From CAZJJK01 sp964546285 (lineage in GTDB: Bacteria > Spirochaetota > Spirochaetia > Treponematales > Breznakiellaceae): DNA of 64,000 nucleotides. How positions within the stretch are numbered: the stretch's first letter is position 1; each line of letters opens with the position of its first letter. The position numbers and the translations under genes were made by a program. This document shows, piece after piece, positions 1-8,616 of the stretch. The notes beneath the pieces were generated by a model that ran no database searches, was not told the origin of the DNA, and worked only from the letters and a program-made list of their open reading frames with translations. Where the stretch lies: positions 62,001 through 126,000 of the forward strand of contig CAZJJK010000001.1 of assembly GCA_964546285.1 (NCBI GenBank), written 5' to 3'.

Positions 1-246
1 ACAAAGCCTAGCTAAACCGAAAGCCGGGGCTTTTGGGAAAACGCTGGGTAATCGCGAGTAATTAACGCGATAGGCCCACGCTTCAGCCTGTATCTCCCAG
101 CCGTTAAGCAAAGATCCGCTATCGACTCTAGTTTTATCGCGCTCATCCTTTATCATAAGCGGCGGATATGGAGGAATTCGCCCGCCAGTCAAATGGGTAG
201 AAGCGCGTATTCTAGCTAAGCGGTCCGATAAACTAGCCGTTTTTAT
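1..246 (-). CDS. Probable MrfB/YprB-like 3'-5' exonuclease, N-terminal fragment cut by the window edge
   Basis: The frame stays open for 82 codons from 246 to base 1, overlapping the end of the upstream helicase gene. Its first residues (SLSDRLARIRA) resemble the opening helix I associate with YprB-type proteins, and YprB genes commonly follow YprA helicase genes, so the identity is inferred mainly from position. The RNase H/DnaQ-like catalytic part would lie outside the window. No ordinary start codon fits: GGAGGG at 249-254 is followed by ATA (246) and ACG (240), the next conventional candidates being TTG at 192 and ATG at 156. The coding frame is plausible; the exact start is not known. 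Confidence 0.5.
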   Translation of the reverse strand, partial: MKTASLSDRLARIRASTHLTGGRIPPYPPLMIKDERDKTRVDSGSLLNGWEIQAEAWAYRVNYSRLPSVFPKAPAFGLARLC

Positions 247-2614
247 CGCCCTCCGCTAAAAAGACGGTCGTTCCATTATTCTTTCCAATCGCTTCCTGTA
301 AAAAAATACGGACATCACATTTAACGTCTCCATCAATACTTGCCCCATTATAAAAGCCATCTAGAACATCCGCGCCCACACATGAAGGACAACCGGAAAC
401 ACAGGGGCAAACTTCAAGCGCTTCCAGCGCCATAGCCAATAAAGCGCTCACGCGCTTTGTTAAGGCTTCTACTAAACCGGTGCCGCCAGGATACATATCA
501 TAGAGATAAAGCGTAGGACAGCTAAAATGAGGATCGCGAACCCTTTCCGCTATACCTAAATCGCGTGTGTCACAAAGAAGATAAATAGGCGCTGTTTTTC
601 TGATAAGGTCACCCAAGGCTCTCATAGCTCGCCCTATTCGCGCTGGTTCCCAAGCCAGACTTTCAAGCTCCTTAGGCTGGCTGGAAGAAAAAAGCAAGGC
701 CAGCATTCTAGTTTGCATTTCTTCCTCCGCCTGATTCACTTCGCCATAACCGATATTCTCATGCGTATGAAATCTGATTTTCTTAAATTTCGATGTTTGC
801 CTTCGGACCAAAGCGTCGCCAAGTACACATTTAAATTCCATAGCCGCCATTGATATGACGCTATCATCCGAATAAGTCAAGATAAAGCTTTCATCTTCGC
901 TAAGCGGCTTAATATCGGTTTTAACCAACGCGTCGGTATAATAATTCACGTCCGCCTCTTCAACGATACAACGCCTATTTGAAATATCTAGCCGCTTAAC
1001 AAGATATTGACGCCCCCTATGCAAATACACCGCGTTATCAAATAATAATTCTTTGGCTGACGGCCGGTCCATTTCACCGATCACCGTATCCCTTCCTTTT
1101 GTTATATCGATAATAACAACATTATCAGAGCTGGCTGAACGCAAGCTGACGCCTTCAGCTGGATAGGAACGATCAGACCAATGCCAACGGCCGCCTGTTT
1201 TTCGCACCGTTCCGGATTCCTCAAGATAACTCAATAGAGCCGCCGTATCTTGCCCAAATATCTCATCTTCCGCGAAGGGCAACTCAAACACGGCGCATTT
1301 TGCGTGATCGGATAGCACATATGGGTTGTCAGCGTCCAAACGCGCTTGCTCAGAGGGCTTATCAAAAAACCACTCGGGATGTCGGACTATATACTGATCC
1401 AAGGGAGCTGATGAAGCGATAAAAACCGCCGCCGATGGCCCGCCTCGGCGACCGGAACGACCCGCTTGCTGCCAAAACGAATTAAACGATCCCGGGAAAC
1501 CGGCGACGACCGCGGCGTCCAAACCGCCTATATCTATACCCAATTCTAACGCGTTTGTTGAAACAACCCCATTCACCGTACCGGCTCTTAGGCCACGCTC
1601 AATTTCCCTTCGCTCATTAGGTAAAAGCCCTCCACGGTACGCTTCTACACGTAAACGTTCATTCTCGGTATAAAGGTTTTGTACGGCTTCGTTGATATAC
1701 GCCGCGATAAGCTCCGTCCTAACCCTTGAGTGCGCGAATAAAATAGTTTTTATGCCAGCTCTTAAAAAGGCGAGAGCCCAGCGCTGGCTCTCCGTTATTG
1801 TGGAACGCCTTATTCCTTGAACGGCGTCAAGCAAGGGCGGGTTATATATAACAATTTCCTTTGGGCCACGAGGCGCGCCGTTATTGTCAACCAGGACAAC
1901 ATCATCCTCTATTAAGGCGCGGGCTAATTCCTCTGGATTTCCTATAGTAGCGGAACAAAGAATAAAAATCGGCTTGGCGCCGTAAAAAGCGGCGACGCGC
2001 TTCAATCGACGTATCACATTAGCCACATGGCTACCAAAAACGCCCCTATAGCTGTGGGCCTCATCAATAACTATATAACGGAGAGCCGAAAAAAAGCTAA
2101 TCCATTTTGGATGATTGGGTAAAACTCCGGCATGAAGCATATCGGGATTGGAAATAATGATACGCCCCTTATCACGGGCGCTCAAGCGAAGGCTTTCCGG
2201 CGTATCGCCATCATAGGTACAGACCTTAATGGGTAAGTCGCCATCCGTAATCAATTCATTTAGTTCAGATTGTTGATCCTGAGACAGCGCTTTAGTGGGG
2301 AAAAGGTATAAAGAACGCGCTCGCGGATCTTCCAATAGTTTTTGCAATACAGGCAAGTTATAACATAAGGTTTTACCAGAAGCGGTGGGAGTCACCACGA
2401 CAGTTGACCGGCCGGACCTAATCAGCCTATATACGGCGGCTTGATGGCTATAAAGCCGCTCAACGCCTCTTTTACGCAACGCTTCGCGTAAGCGGTCGTC
2501 TAAGCCCTCTGGAAAGGGAGAATAAACACCATCGGTAGGGCTTACGCGACGGCGGTACGCTATATAAGGCAAAAAGGACGGGTCGTTAAAGATCTTATTT
2601 AGTGTAGAATCCAT
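233..2614 (-). CDS. yprA: DEAD/DEAH-box helicase of the YprA/MrfA family
   Basis: This is a 793-residue superfamily 2 helicase with a C-terminal DUF1998-like region. Visible motifs are the Walker A TPTASGKT (about 75-82), DEAH (184-187), SATIG (motif III) and QQAGRSGRRG (motif VI). Four cysteines near 736-745 (CPC...CPSC) form the zinc cluster typical of MrfA. In Bacillus subtilis MrfA acts with the exonuclease MrfB in mitomycin-adduct repair independent of UvrABC; a similar role here is inference. The next gene on the strand looks like the MrfB partner. The ATG has no clear Shine-Dalgarno and sits about 7 bases after a good -10 box, so the mRNA may be leaderless. Confidence 0.85.
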   Translation of the reverse strand: MDSTLNKIFNDPSFLPYIAYRRRVSPTDGVYSPFPEGLDDRLREALRKRGVERLYSHQAAVYRLIRSGRSTVVVTPTASGKTLCYNLPVLQKLLEDPRARSLYLFPTKALSQDQQSELNELITDGDLPIKVCTYDGDTPESLRLSARDKGRIIISNPDMLHAGVLPNHPKWISFFSALRYIVIDEAHSYRGVFGSHVANVIRRLKRVAAFYGAKPIFILCSATIGNPEELARALIEDDVVLVDNNGAPRGPKEIVIYNPPLLDAVQGIRRSTITESQRWALAFLRAGIKTILFAHSRVRTELIAAYINEAVQNLYTENERLRVEAYRGGLLPNERREIERGLRAGTVNGVVSTNALELGIDIGGLDAAVVAGFPGSFNSFWQQAGRSGRRGGPSAAVFIASSAPLDQYIVRHPEWFFDKPSEQARLDADNPYVLSDHAKCAVFELPFAEDEIFGQDTAALLSYLEESGTVRKTGGRWHWSDRSYPAEGVSLRSASSDNVVIIDITKGRDTVIGEMDRPSAKELLFDNAVYLHRGRQYLVKRLDISNRRCIVEEADVNYYTDALVKTDIKPLSEDESFILTYSDDSVISMAAMEFKCVLGDALVRRQTSKFKKIRFHTHENIGYGEVNQAEEEMQTRMLALLFSSSQPKELESLAWEPARIGRAMRALGDLIRKTAPIYLLCDTRDLGIAERVRDPHFSCPTLYLYDMYPGGTGLVEALTKRVSALLAMALEALEVCPCVSGCPSCVGADVLDGFYNGASIDGDVKCDVRIFLQEAIGKNNGTTVFLAEGDKNG

Positions 2615-2620
2615 AGAACA

Positions 2621-2649
2621 ATGATACGCGCTAACATGCCAAGCGTAAA
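2621..2649 (-). promoter_or_regulatory. Promoter of yprA
   Basis: On the minus strand TTTACG (2649-2644) and TATCAT (2626-2621) are separated by 17 bases. The predicted start of transcription falls at or next to the ATG at 2614, which suggests a leaderless transcript. Confidence 0.5.
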
Positions 2650-2668
2650 GCGTCGCACGAAATCACGG

Positions 2669-2697
2669 TCGACAAGTTTAATCGTCCAGCCTATAAT
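2669..2697 (+). promoter_or_regulatory. Promoter of glgC
   Basis: TCGACA (2669-2674) and a perfect TATAAT (2692-2697) are 17 bases apart. The gene has AGGAGG at 2745-2750, five bases before its ATG, leaving a leader of about 50 bases. Confidence 0.7.
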
Positions 2698-2755
2698 TTA
2701 TACAAATTGCTTTGAAAACATAGCGGAAGGATTAAGGCGCCAATAGGAGGAAAAT

Positions 2756-4030
2756 ATGGCGAATGTGTTGGCTATCGTGTTGGGCGGCGGAAAGGGGACG
2801 CGCCTTTATCCTCTAACAAAAGATAGAGCCAAACCGGCTGTTCCCTTCGGCGGGAAATGCCGACTCGTGGATATTCCCATATCCAATTGCATCAATTCAG
2901 AATTTAAGCAGATATACATCTTGACTCAATTCAACTCGGCTTCTCTCCATATACATTTAGCCCACACCTATATGTTTGATTCGTTTTCAAGGGGTTTCGT
3001 TGAGATACTCGCCGCCGAGCAGAGCCTTGAACATTCTGGTTGGTATGAGGGAACAGCTGATGCTGTACGAAAAAATTTCATTCACTTCAGAACTCAAAAA
3101 CCAAGTCATTACCTGGTTCTATCTGGCGACCAACTCTACCGTATGGACCTATTCGATATTTACAAGAAACATATTGAATGCGGCGCTGAAATTAGCATTG
3201 CGTGTACGCCGGTGAGCCGTAAGGAAACTGACCAATTAGGCATTCTCCAAGCGAATAAGAAGGGTGAAATAGTTAATTTTCTGGAAAAACCAGGACCGAC
3301 CAAAAATATAGATGATTTCCGGATTCCTCATGAATTACGGAACACCAAACTAAGTGAGGAAAAAGAATATTTAGCCTCCATGGGTATATATCTATTCAAC
3401 GCCAGCGCTATGGAAGCTTGCCTGGATAGTCAGTTCACTGATTTTGGGAAAGAGATAATTCCGGATTCCATAGGCAAGCATAAAGTAAGCGCTTATACCT
3501 ACTATGGTTATTGGGAAGATATAGGGACAATAAAGAATTTTTATGAAGCCAATTTGGACCTGACCGCCTTGAAACCCAAATTCGATTTTTATGATGAAAA
3601 GGCGCCAATCTATACCCATATGCGCAATTTGCCGCCATCAAAGATGAATTTCTCCAATATGAATCAATCTATCGCTAGTGAAGGGTGTATTATAACAAAC
3701 GCGTCCATCAGCAATTCCATAGTTGGTATTCGTACCATTATAGAGTCTGGAGCCAGTTTGAACGGAGTCGTCTGTATGGGAGCGGATTATTACGAATCCG
3801 ATGAGCAAAAAAAAGCGAACGCCGATCAGCGTATACCAGACATCGGCATTGGCAAAGGCACGGTCGCGAAAAAAGCGATCATTGATAAAAACGCCCGTAT
3901 CGGCGATGGCTGTAGAATCGGCGTAGACGAACTTGAACGAATGAACGGCGATTTTGGCAATTACTATATTGTTGATGGTATCATCGTCATACCCAAAAAC
4001 GCGGTCCTCTATCCTGGAACGGTTATTTAG
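2756..4030 (+). CDS. glgC: Glucose-1-phosphate adenylyltransferase (ADP-glucose pyrophosphorylase)
   Basis: The 424-residue product makes ADP-glucose from glucose 1-phosphate and ATP, the committed step of bacterial glycogen synthesis. The N-terminal nucleotidyltransferase signature GGGKGTRLYPLT, the KPAVPFGGKCRLVDIP block, GTADAV, the SGDQLYRMD metal/substrate site and YWEDIGTI are all present. The C-terminal third has the hexapeptide-repeat character of the left-handed beta-helix domain. Length is normal for the family. AGGAGG sits five bases before the ATG. It stands alone on the plus strand between two minus-strand units, with its own promoter; no other glycogen gene is nearby. Confidence 0.95.
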   Translation: MANVLAIVLGGGKGTRLYPLTKDRAKPAVPFGGKCRLVDIPISNCINSEFKQIYILTQFNSASLHIHLAHTYMFDSFSRGFVEILAAEQSLEHSGWYEGTADAVRKNFIHFRTQKPSHYLVLSGDQLYRMDLFDIYKKHIECGAEISIACTPVSRKETDQLGILQANKKGEIVNFLEKPGPTKNIDDFRIPHELRNTKLSEEKEYLASMGIYLFNASAMEACLDSQFTDFGKEIIPDSIGKHKVSAYTYYGYWEDIGTIKNFYEANLDLTALKPKFDFYDEKAPIYTHMRNLPPSKMNFSNMNQSIASEGCIITNASISNSIVGIRTIIESGASLNGVVCMGADYYESDEQKKANADQRIPDIGIGKGTVAKKAIIDKNARIGDGCRIGVDELERMNGDFGNYYIVDGIIVIPKNAVLYPGTVI

Positions 4031-4043
4031 CTACTCTGTAGGG

Positions 4044-4110
4044 AAAAACCGCTTTTAAGCGGCTTAAAAAAACGGCGGCTTAGCGCTAGCCTTTAGCGTA
4101 GGCCGCCGTT
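4044..4110 (-). terminator. Terminators of the prfB-avtA gene run
   Basis: On the minus strand a 9-bp stem (4110-4102 with 4079-4071) is followed by seven T's (4072-4066). The upstream arm and loop include the last codons and stop of avtA. A second smaller hairpin at 4062-4049 (CCGCTT/AAGCGG) is followed by five T's. The convergent glgC transcript may use the same structures less efficiently. Confidence 0.75.
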
Positions 4111-5381
4111 GTCTCCTCGGCGATAAGCTCCAAACCCTTTATTACAGCTTCCTCCTCACCGGAGTAATTAATTCGCAAACAGCTAGCCGGCTGATCCCAA
4201 GTCTCGGCGGAGGCTCCGTCGTTAAAGCGCCCAAAACAGAAATATTCGCCAGGCAAGACCTGAACAGAACGCCGCTTTAGACGAAGGTATAAGTCTCTAG
4301 CGCTTATAGGCATTTTATCAAACCAAAACCACAGAAAAATAGCGCCTTCGCTCCGATGTATCCTAAGCGGCAACGCTGAAAACAAGCGTTCAGTCAGTTC
4401 CAAAACCAAGCCCCGTCTTTTACGGTAAAAAGGCTCTATCGTGTCTCGGCTAAGGGAAAACAACTCGCCTGACGCGATAAGCGGCTCCACTATCGCTTGT
4501 CCAATCGTGTTTGTGGCTAAACTAGCTATAGCGTTTACGGCCGTTAAAGCGGCTATAATTTCAGGCTTAGCCACAACTATACCCGTTCGTAAAGACGGCA
4601 GACCAATTTTTGATAAACTCTGCAATAAGATCACGTTTTCGCGCCAAAAAGGCTTAGAGTCAACGAAATCTATACCAGGAAAAGGTTTACCATAAGCGGT
4701 ATCTAAAATAAACGGAATATTGAAACGCTCCGACAAAGCGGCTAAACTCTCTAACTCGGAGTCGGTCAGCACATTTCCCGAAGGATTGGTTGGTCGCGAC
4801 ACAAAAATAGCCCCTATACTAGGCCCCTCTCTTTTTAGAATATCCTCCACGGCGTTAAAATCGATGTAATACTTAAAATATCGCTCGCCTAATAGTTCAA
4901 TACGCGGCTTACAACAAAGGATAGAGTCCTCATCCAAAATTTGATCGGCATAACCGACATATTCTGGCATAAGAGGATAAAGCACCCGGCGCCGCCCGCC
5001 CTGTCCATCATCGCCACAGAATAAATTCAGTAAATAAAAGGAAGCGATTTGACTGCCATTTGTCACCGCGATGTTTTCCGCCGTTAAGGGCCAACCAAAA
5101 TCCCGTTTATATCGATCAGCCAAGACAGAGCGAAAAACCATGCGGCCATCGGCTGAATCATAGCTTTGGATAAGTTGGTTAAAATCCTCAGATTCTGAAA
5201 TTTCCCTAAAACGCTTGCGCCATATATTTTCCATAACAGGTATATGAGCTGGATTCCCGCCGCCCAGTTTTAATAGCCTTTGTCCGGTCGCCTCGCCTAG
5301 CGATGCCGCCGCCAAGTCTTCCATCAATTCCAAAACGCCAGTTTTTTTAGTTAGCTTATTTCCAATTTTAGATAGAATCAC
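4086..5381 (-). CDS. avtA: Valine-pyruvate aminotransferase family (AvtA-like), PLP-dependent class I/II
   Basis: The sequence follows Escherichia coli AvtA closely in order and spacing: LMEDL near the start, LGGGNPAHIP, TNGSQIASFYLLNLF, PLMPEYVGYAD, VSRPTNPSGN, LDTAYGKPFPG and the PLP-lysine region SLSKIGLPSLRTG. AvtA exchanges the amino group between valine and pyruvate or alanine. The longest frame opens with ATG at 5396, but its second and third codons are AGGAGG; that is a Shine-Dalgarno six bases before GTG at 5381, chosen here (431 residues). It overlaps the upstream gene by 14 bases and ends the 12-gene run at a terminator. Confidence 0.88.
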   Translation of the reverse strand: MILSKIGNKLTKKTGVLELMEDLAAASLGEATGQRLLKLGGGNPAHIPVMENIWRKRFREISESEDFNQLIQSYDSADGRMVFRSVLADRYKRDFGWPLTAENIAVTNGSQIASFYLLNLFCGDDGQGGRRRVLYPLMPEYVGYADQILDEDSILCCKPRIELLGERYFKYYIDFNAVEDILKREGPSIGAIFVSRPTNPSGNVLTDSELESLAALSERFNIPFILDTAYGKPFPGIDFVDSKPFWRENVILLQSLSKIGLPSLRTGIVVAKPEIIAALTAVNAIASLATNTIGQAIVEPLIASGELFSLSRDTIEPFYRKRRGLVLELTERLFSALPLRIHRSEGAIFLWFWFDKMPISARDLYLRLKRRSVQVLPGEYFCFGRFNDGASAETWDQPASCLRINYSGEEEAVIKGLELIAEETTAAYAKG

Positions 5382-6084
5382 CCCTTTCCTCCTCAATGAC
5401 TGGATTTTTTAATACGCCAATCCCTTCAATTTCCACTTCCACAATATCCCCATGAACGATAGGGCTAACGCCGCTGGGGGTGCCGGTAGCTATCAGATCC
5501 CCTTCCTCCAGCGTAAAATTTCGCGATATAAAAGCGACAAGTTCAGTTATGGGGAAAATCATATCAGCCGTGGAAGCTGATTGAACGGTTCTGCCATTTA
5601 TTCTCGCGCTGATAACCAGACCCTTTGTTGGATCCAAAACCGATTCCGGTACAACGACCGGGCCGATTGGCCCAAAACTATCAAAGGATTTACCACGGAA
5701 CCATCCAGACGCGTCGCTTTTTTGAATATTTCGCTGACTTACATCGTTAAAGGCGCTATATCCCAAAATATAGTTTTTAGCCGCCCGCGCCGAAACATTC
5801 CGGCAACGACGTCCAATTATTATCACTAATTCCGCCTCAAGATCGGTTCTTGTCTCAGGAAAGGCATATTCCTTTACTATTGAGGGAATAATGATAGGAT
5901 CCCCTGGCCCGATAAGAACATTGGGCGTTTTGGCGAACAAGACGGGTTCTTTCGGGATTTCATGTTTCTTTAGATCAAATACCCGACTTTCCTTAACATG
6001 CTCTCTATAATTCAAACCGACGGCGATAATCTTTGACGGCGCTATGGCGAGTTTTTCGCCACCCTTTATTGGTAAATAAATCAT
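5368..6084 (-). CDS. Fumarylacetoacetate hydrolase family protein
   Basis: The 238-residue protein has the single-domain FAH fold typical of 2-hydroxyhepta-dienedioate isomerases, acylpyruvases and oxaloacetate decarboxylases. AVGLNYREHV near residue 20, the metal-binding acidic motif DLEAELV, GYSAFNDVSQR, and GDLIATGTPSGV near the end are family landmarks. The substrate cannot be read from sequence; cleavage or decarboxylation of a short 3-oxo or 2-oxo acid is the family norm. Its ATG overlaps the clpC stop as ATGA, and it overlaps avtA, so it is translated within the same transcript. Confidence 0.88.
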   Translation of the reverse strand: MIYLPIKGGEKLAIAPSKIIAVGLNYREHVKESRVFDLKKHEIPKEPVLFAKTPNVLIGPGDPIIIPSIVKEYAFPETRTDLEAELVIIIGRRCRNVSARAAKNYILGYSAFNDVSQRNIQKSDASGWFRGKSFDSFGPIGPVVVPESVLDPTKGLVISARINGRTVQSASTADMIFPITELVAFISRNFTLEEGDLIATGTPSGVSPIVHGDIVEVEIEGIGVLKNPVIEEERGDSI

Positions 6085-8591
6085 TTTTCAATAGTAGCAT
6101 ATTTTGCCGATTCATCCACGCTCGGTATCGCTTCAAAACGTATTTGTCCGTCCCGCTCCGATATGCCGACCAAACAGGGGGAGTCTTCTCTAGTTTCCAG
6201 CAACCAACGCGATAAGGGATCTTCCACTTCTTTTTGTACAGCGCGTCGTAAGGGTCTAGCGCCCAGTCGGGGATCCCATCCCCGTTCCAAGAGAAAAGAT
6301 TTCGCCTTATCGTCAACCTTAAGCTCTATTCCTTTATCAAACAAACGCTCGTTAAGTTCTTCTAATTGCAATGTGAGAATGTTACTTAGCTGCTTTCTAT
6401 TCAATGTTTTGAAAACCACGATCTCATCTATCCGATTAAGGAATTCAGGGTTAAAGGATCGCTTAAGTTCTGATAAAGCCGAAGATCTAATATCGCTGTC
6501 GCTTGGAAGCTCATTTTCCATGGCGAACCCTAATTTAGCGTCTTGGGAAATTTCACGAGCGCCAACATTACTTGTCATAATGATAACGGTATTACGAAAA
6601 TTCACCGTATGGCCTAAATTATCCTTAAGTTCGCCTTCTTCAAGTACTTGCAACAAAAGGTTAAAAACATCGCGATGGGCTTTTTCTATCTCGTCAAAAA
6701 GAACGACACGATAGGGATTACGTCTTATTCTTTCTGTTAGAGTCCCGCCTTCCTCATAACCAATATAGCCAGGCGGAGCGCCGACTAAGCGCGAGACATT
6801 ATGCTTTTCCATATAGTCGGACATATCTATCCGTATAAGCGCGGATTCCTTTCCAAATAAGTATTCAGCTAAACGTTTGGCGAGTAAGGTTTTCCCAACC
6901 CCGGTTGGACCAAGAAACACAAAAGAACCTAGGGGCCGTTTTGGGGAGGATATACCCGAACGCGAACGTCGTATCGCTGATGAAACAGCGCTAACGGCTT
7001 CGTCCTGCCCTATTATAGTTCGATGTAACTCTCCTTCCATTAATAAGAGCCGAGAAGCCTCACTTTCAGCTAAACGCGAAGCCGGGACGCCGCAGATATC
7101 TGAAACAATATTGGCGATATCCGCTTCTGTCACAAGCTGCGGCGACCGATCCGCGATTCTGAGCCACGCTTCCCGTATCGCCTCCAGATGTTCGCGGAGA
7201 CGCCTAACCTCATCCCTAACCGCCGCCGCTTTTTCATAATCCTGCGCTGAAACGGCTTTTGCCTTATCCTCGCTTAAGCGTTTAATATCCTCCTCTATCG
7301 CTTGAATATCATGTGGCTCCGGATCGGCTTCCAAACGTTTTTTCGCGCCGGCTTCGTCCAATAAGTCAATCGCCTTATCCGGTAAAAAGCGATCAGTTAA
7401 GTATCTATCAGAGAGACCGGCCGCCGCCGCCAAAGCCTTTGGTTCATAGCGAACGCCATGGTAGCTTTCATACTTATGCCTAATTCCTTCAAGAATAATC
7501 AGGGTCTCTGCCGCGTCTGGCGGTTCAACTACAATTTTCTGAAAACGCCGTTCAAGCGCGGCGTCTTTTTCAAAATGCTTACGATATTCCGTGCTGGTTG
7601 TCGCGCCGATACATTGAATTTCTCCACGTGAAAGAGCTGGTTTCAACATGTTAGCGGCATCAATAGAACCCTCCGCGCCGCCAGCGCCGATAATCGTATG
7701 AATTTCATCAATAAATAAAATTATATTCTTTGCTTGTATGGTCTCTTTTAAGAGTTTCTTTAATCGTTCCTCAAATTCACCACGATATTTTGTACCCGCT
7801 ACAACCGAGGCTAAATCCAAGGCTAAAATTCTTTTATCGGATAGCAGTTCTGGCGCTGAACCCGCGGCTATCATTAAGGCCAATCCCTCCACAATCGCCG
7901 TTTTTCCCGTGCCTGGCTCGCCAACTAATATAGGGTTGTTTTTTGTGCGTCTTACAAGTATGCGGATTAAACGATCTATTTCCTTAACACGGCCTATAAC
8001 CGGATCAAGTTTTTCCTCGCTAGCCATAGCGGTAAGGTCGCGCGCGTGCTCATCCAAAAGCGGCGTCATGGAATCCGCCGGCTTTACTGAAGCGAGCCGT
8101 TCCAACCCGCCGCTTTCGGCAAAGGGGAAGGAGCTCATCCTTGTATTGGCTGAATGCTTTGATTCAGCCAGTATCGCGTTTTTAAGATCGATACTATTAA
8201 CCGCTAAGCGGTCCAGATAGCGCTTTAATCGGGAATCCGGCTCTATAGCCGCCGCGAACAGAATGTGTTCCGTGCCGATATACTCATTCCCGAGCGCCCT
8301 CGCCTCCTCAGCCGCCGTTTCCAATAATTGCCGGGTCCGCTTAGCCGGAGGGATATCGCCAAATCCGATAGCAGTCTTATGTGAATCAAAAGAACGTTCA
8401 AGATCAAAACGAAGATCTTGTATATCGATTCTCAACTGGCTAAGCACAGCACAGGCTAGGCCTTCACCATCCTTAAGGACGGCTATGAGTATATGCTCAG
8501 GATATAGTTGATCGGAATGGAAGCGTTTCGCCACTTCCTGGGCACCGATCATTAAGACTCGTTGCGCTCGCGGTGTTAAGCCCCTAAACAA
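6081..8591 (-). CDS. clpC: ClpC-type AAA+ unfoldase of the Clp protease
   Basis: The 836-residue product unfolds substrates for ClpP. It has the double N-domain repeat (residues 1-145), first AAA module with GEPGTGKT (224-231), a middle region with a UVR-like coiled coil (SAQDYEKAAAVRDEV), which marks ClpC rather than ClpA, and a second AAA module with GPTGVGKT. The start is TTG at 8591 with GAGGAG six bases ahead (8603-8598). mcsB- and mcsA-like genes lie directly upstream, as in the Firmicutes ctsR-mcsA-mcsB-clpC operon, but no ctsR is present. No clpP is in the window. Confidence 0.93.
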   Translation of the reverse strand: MFRGLTPRAQRVLMIGAQEVAKRFHSDQLYPEHILIAVLKDGEGLACAVLSQLRIDIQDLRFDLERSFDSHKTAIGFGDIPPAKRTRQLLETAAEEARALGNEYIGTEHILFAAAIEPDSRLKRYLDRLAVNSIDLKNAILAESKHSANTRMSSFPFAESGGLERLASVKPADSMTPLLDEHARDLTAMASEEKLDPVIGRVKEIDRLIRILVRRTKNNPILVGEPGTGKTAIVEGLALMIAAGSAPELLSDKRILALDLASVVAGTKYRGEFEERLKKLLKETIQAKNIILFIDEIHTIIGAGGAEGSIDAANMLKPALSRGEIQCIGATTSTEYRKHFEKDAALERRFQKIVVEPPDAAETLIILEGIRHKYESYHGVRYEPKALAAAAGLSDRYLTDRFLPDKAIDLLDEAGAKKRLEADPEPHDIQAIEEDIKRLSEDKAKAVSAQDYEKAAAVRDEVRRLREHLEAIREAWLRIADRSPQLVTEADIANIVSDICGVPASRLAESEASRLLLMEGELHRTIIGQDEAVSAVSSAIRRSRSGISSPKRPLGSFVFLGPTGVGKTLLAKRLAEYLFGKESALIRIDMSDYMEKHNVSRLVGAPPGYIGYEEGGTLTERIRRNPYRVVLFDEIEKAHRDVFNLLLQVLEEGELKDNLGHTVNFRNTVIIMTSNVGAREISQDAKLGFAMENELPSDSDIRSSALSELKRSFNPEFLNRIDEIVVFKTLNRKQLSNILTLQLEELNERLFDKGIELKVDDKAKSFLLERGWDPRLGARPLRRAVQKEVEDPLSRWLLETREDSPCLVGISERDGQIRFEAIPSVDESAKYATIEK

Positions 8592-8616
8592 AAGTATCTC
8601 CTCGCGGAGGCCAACC

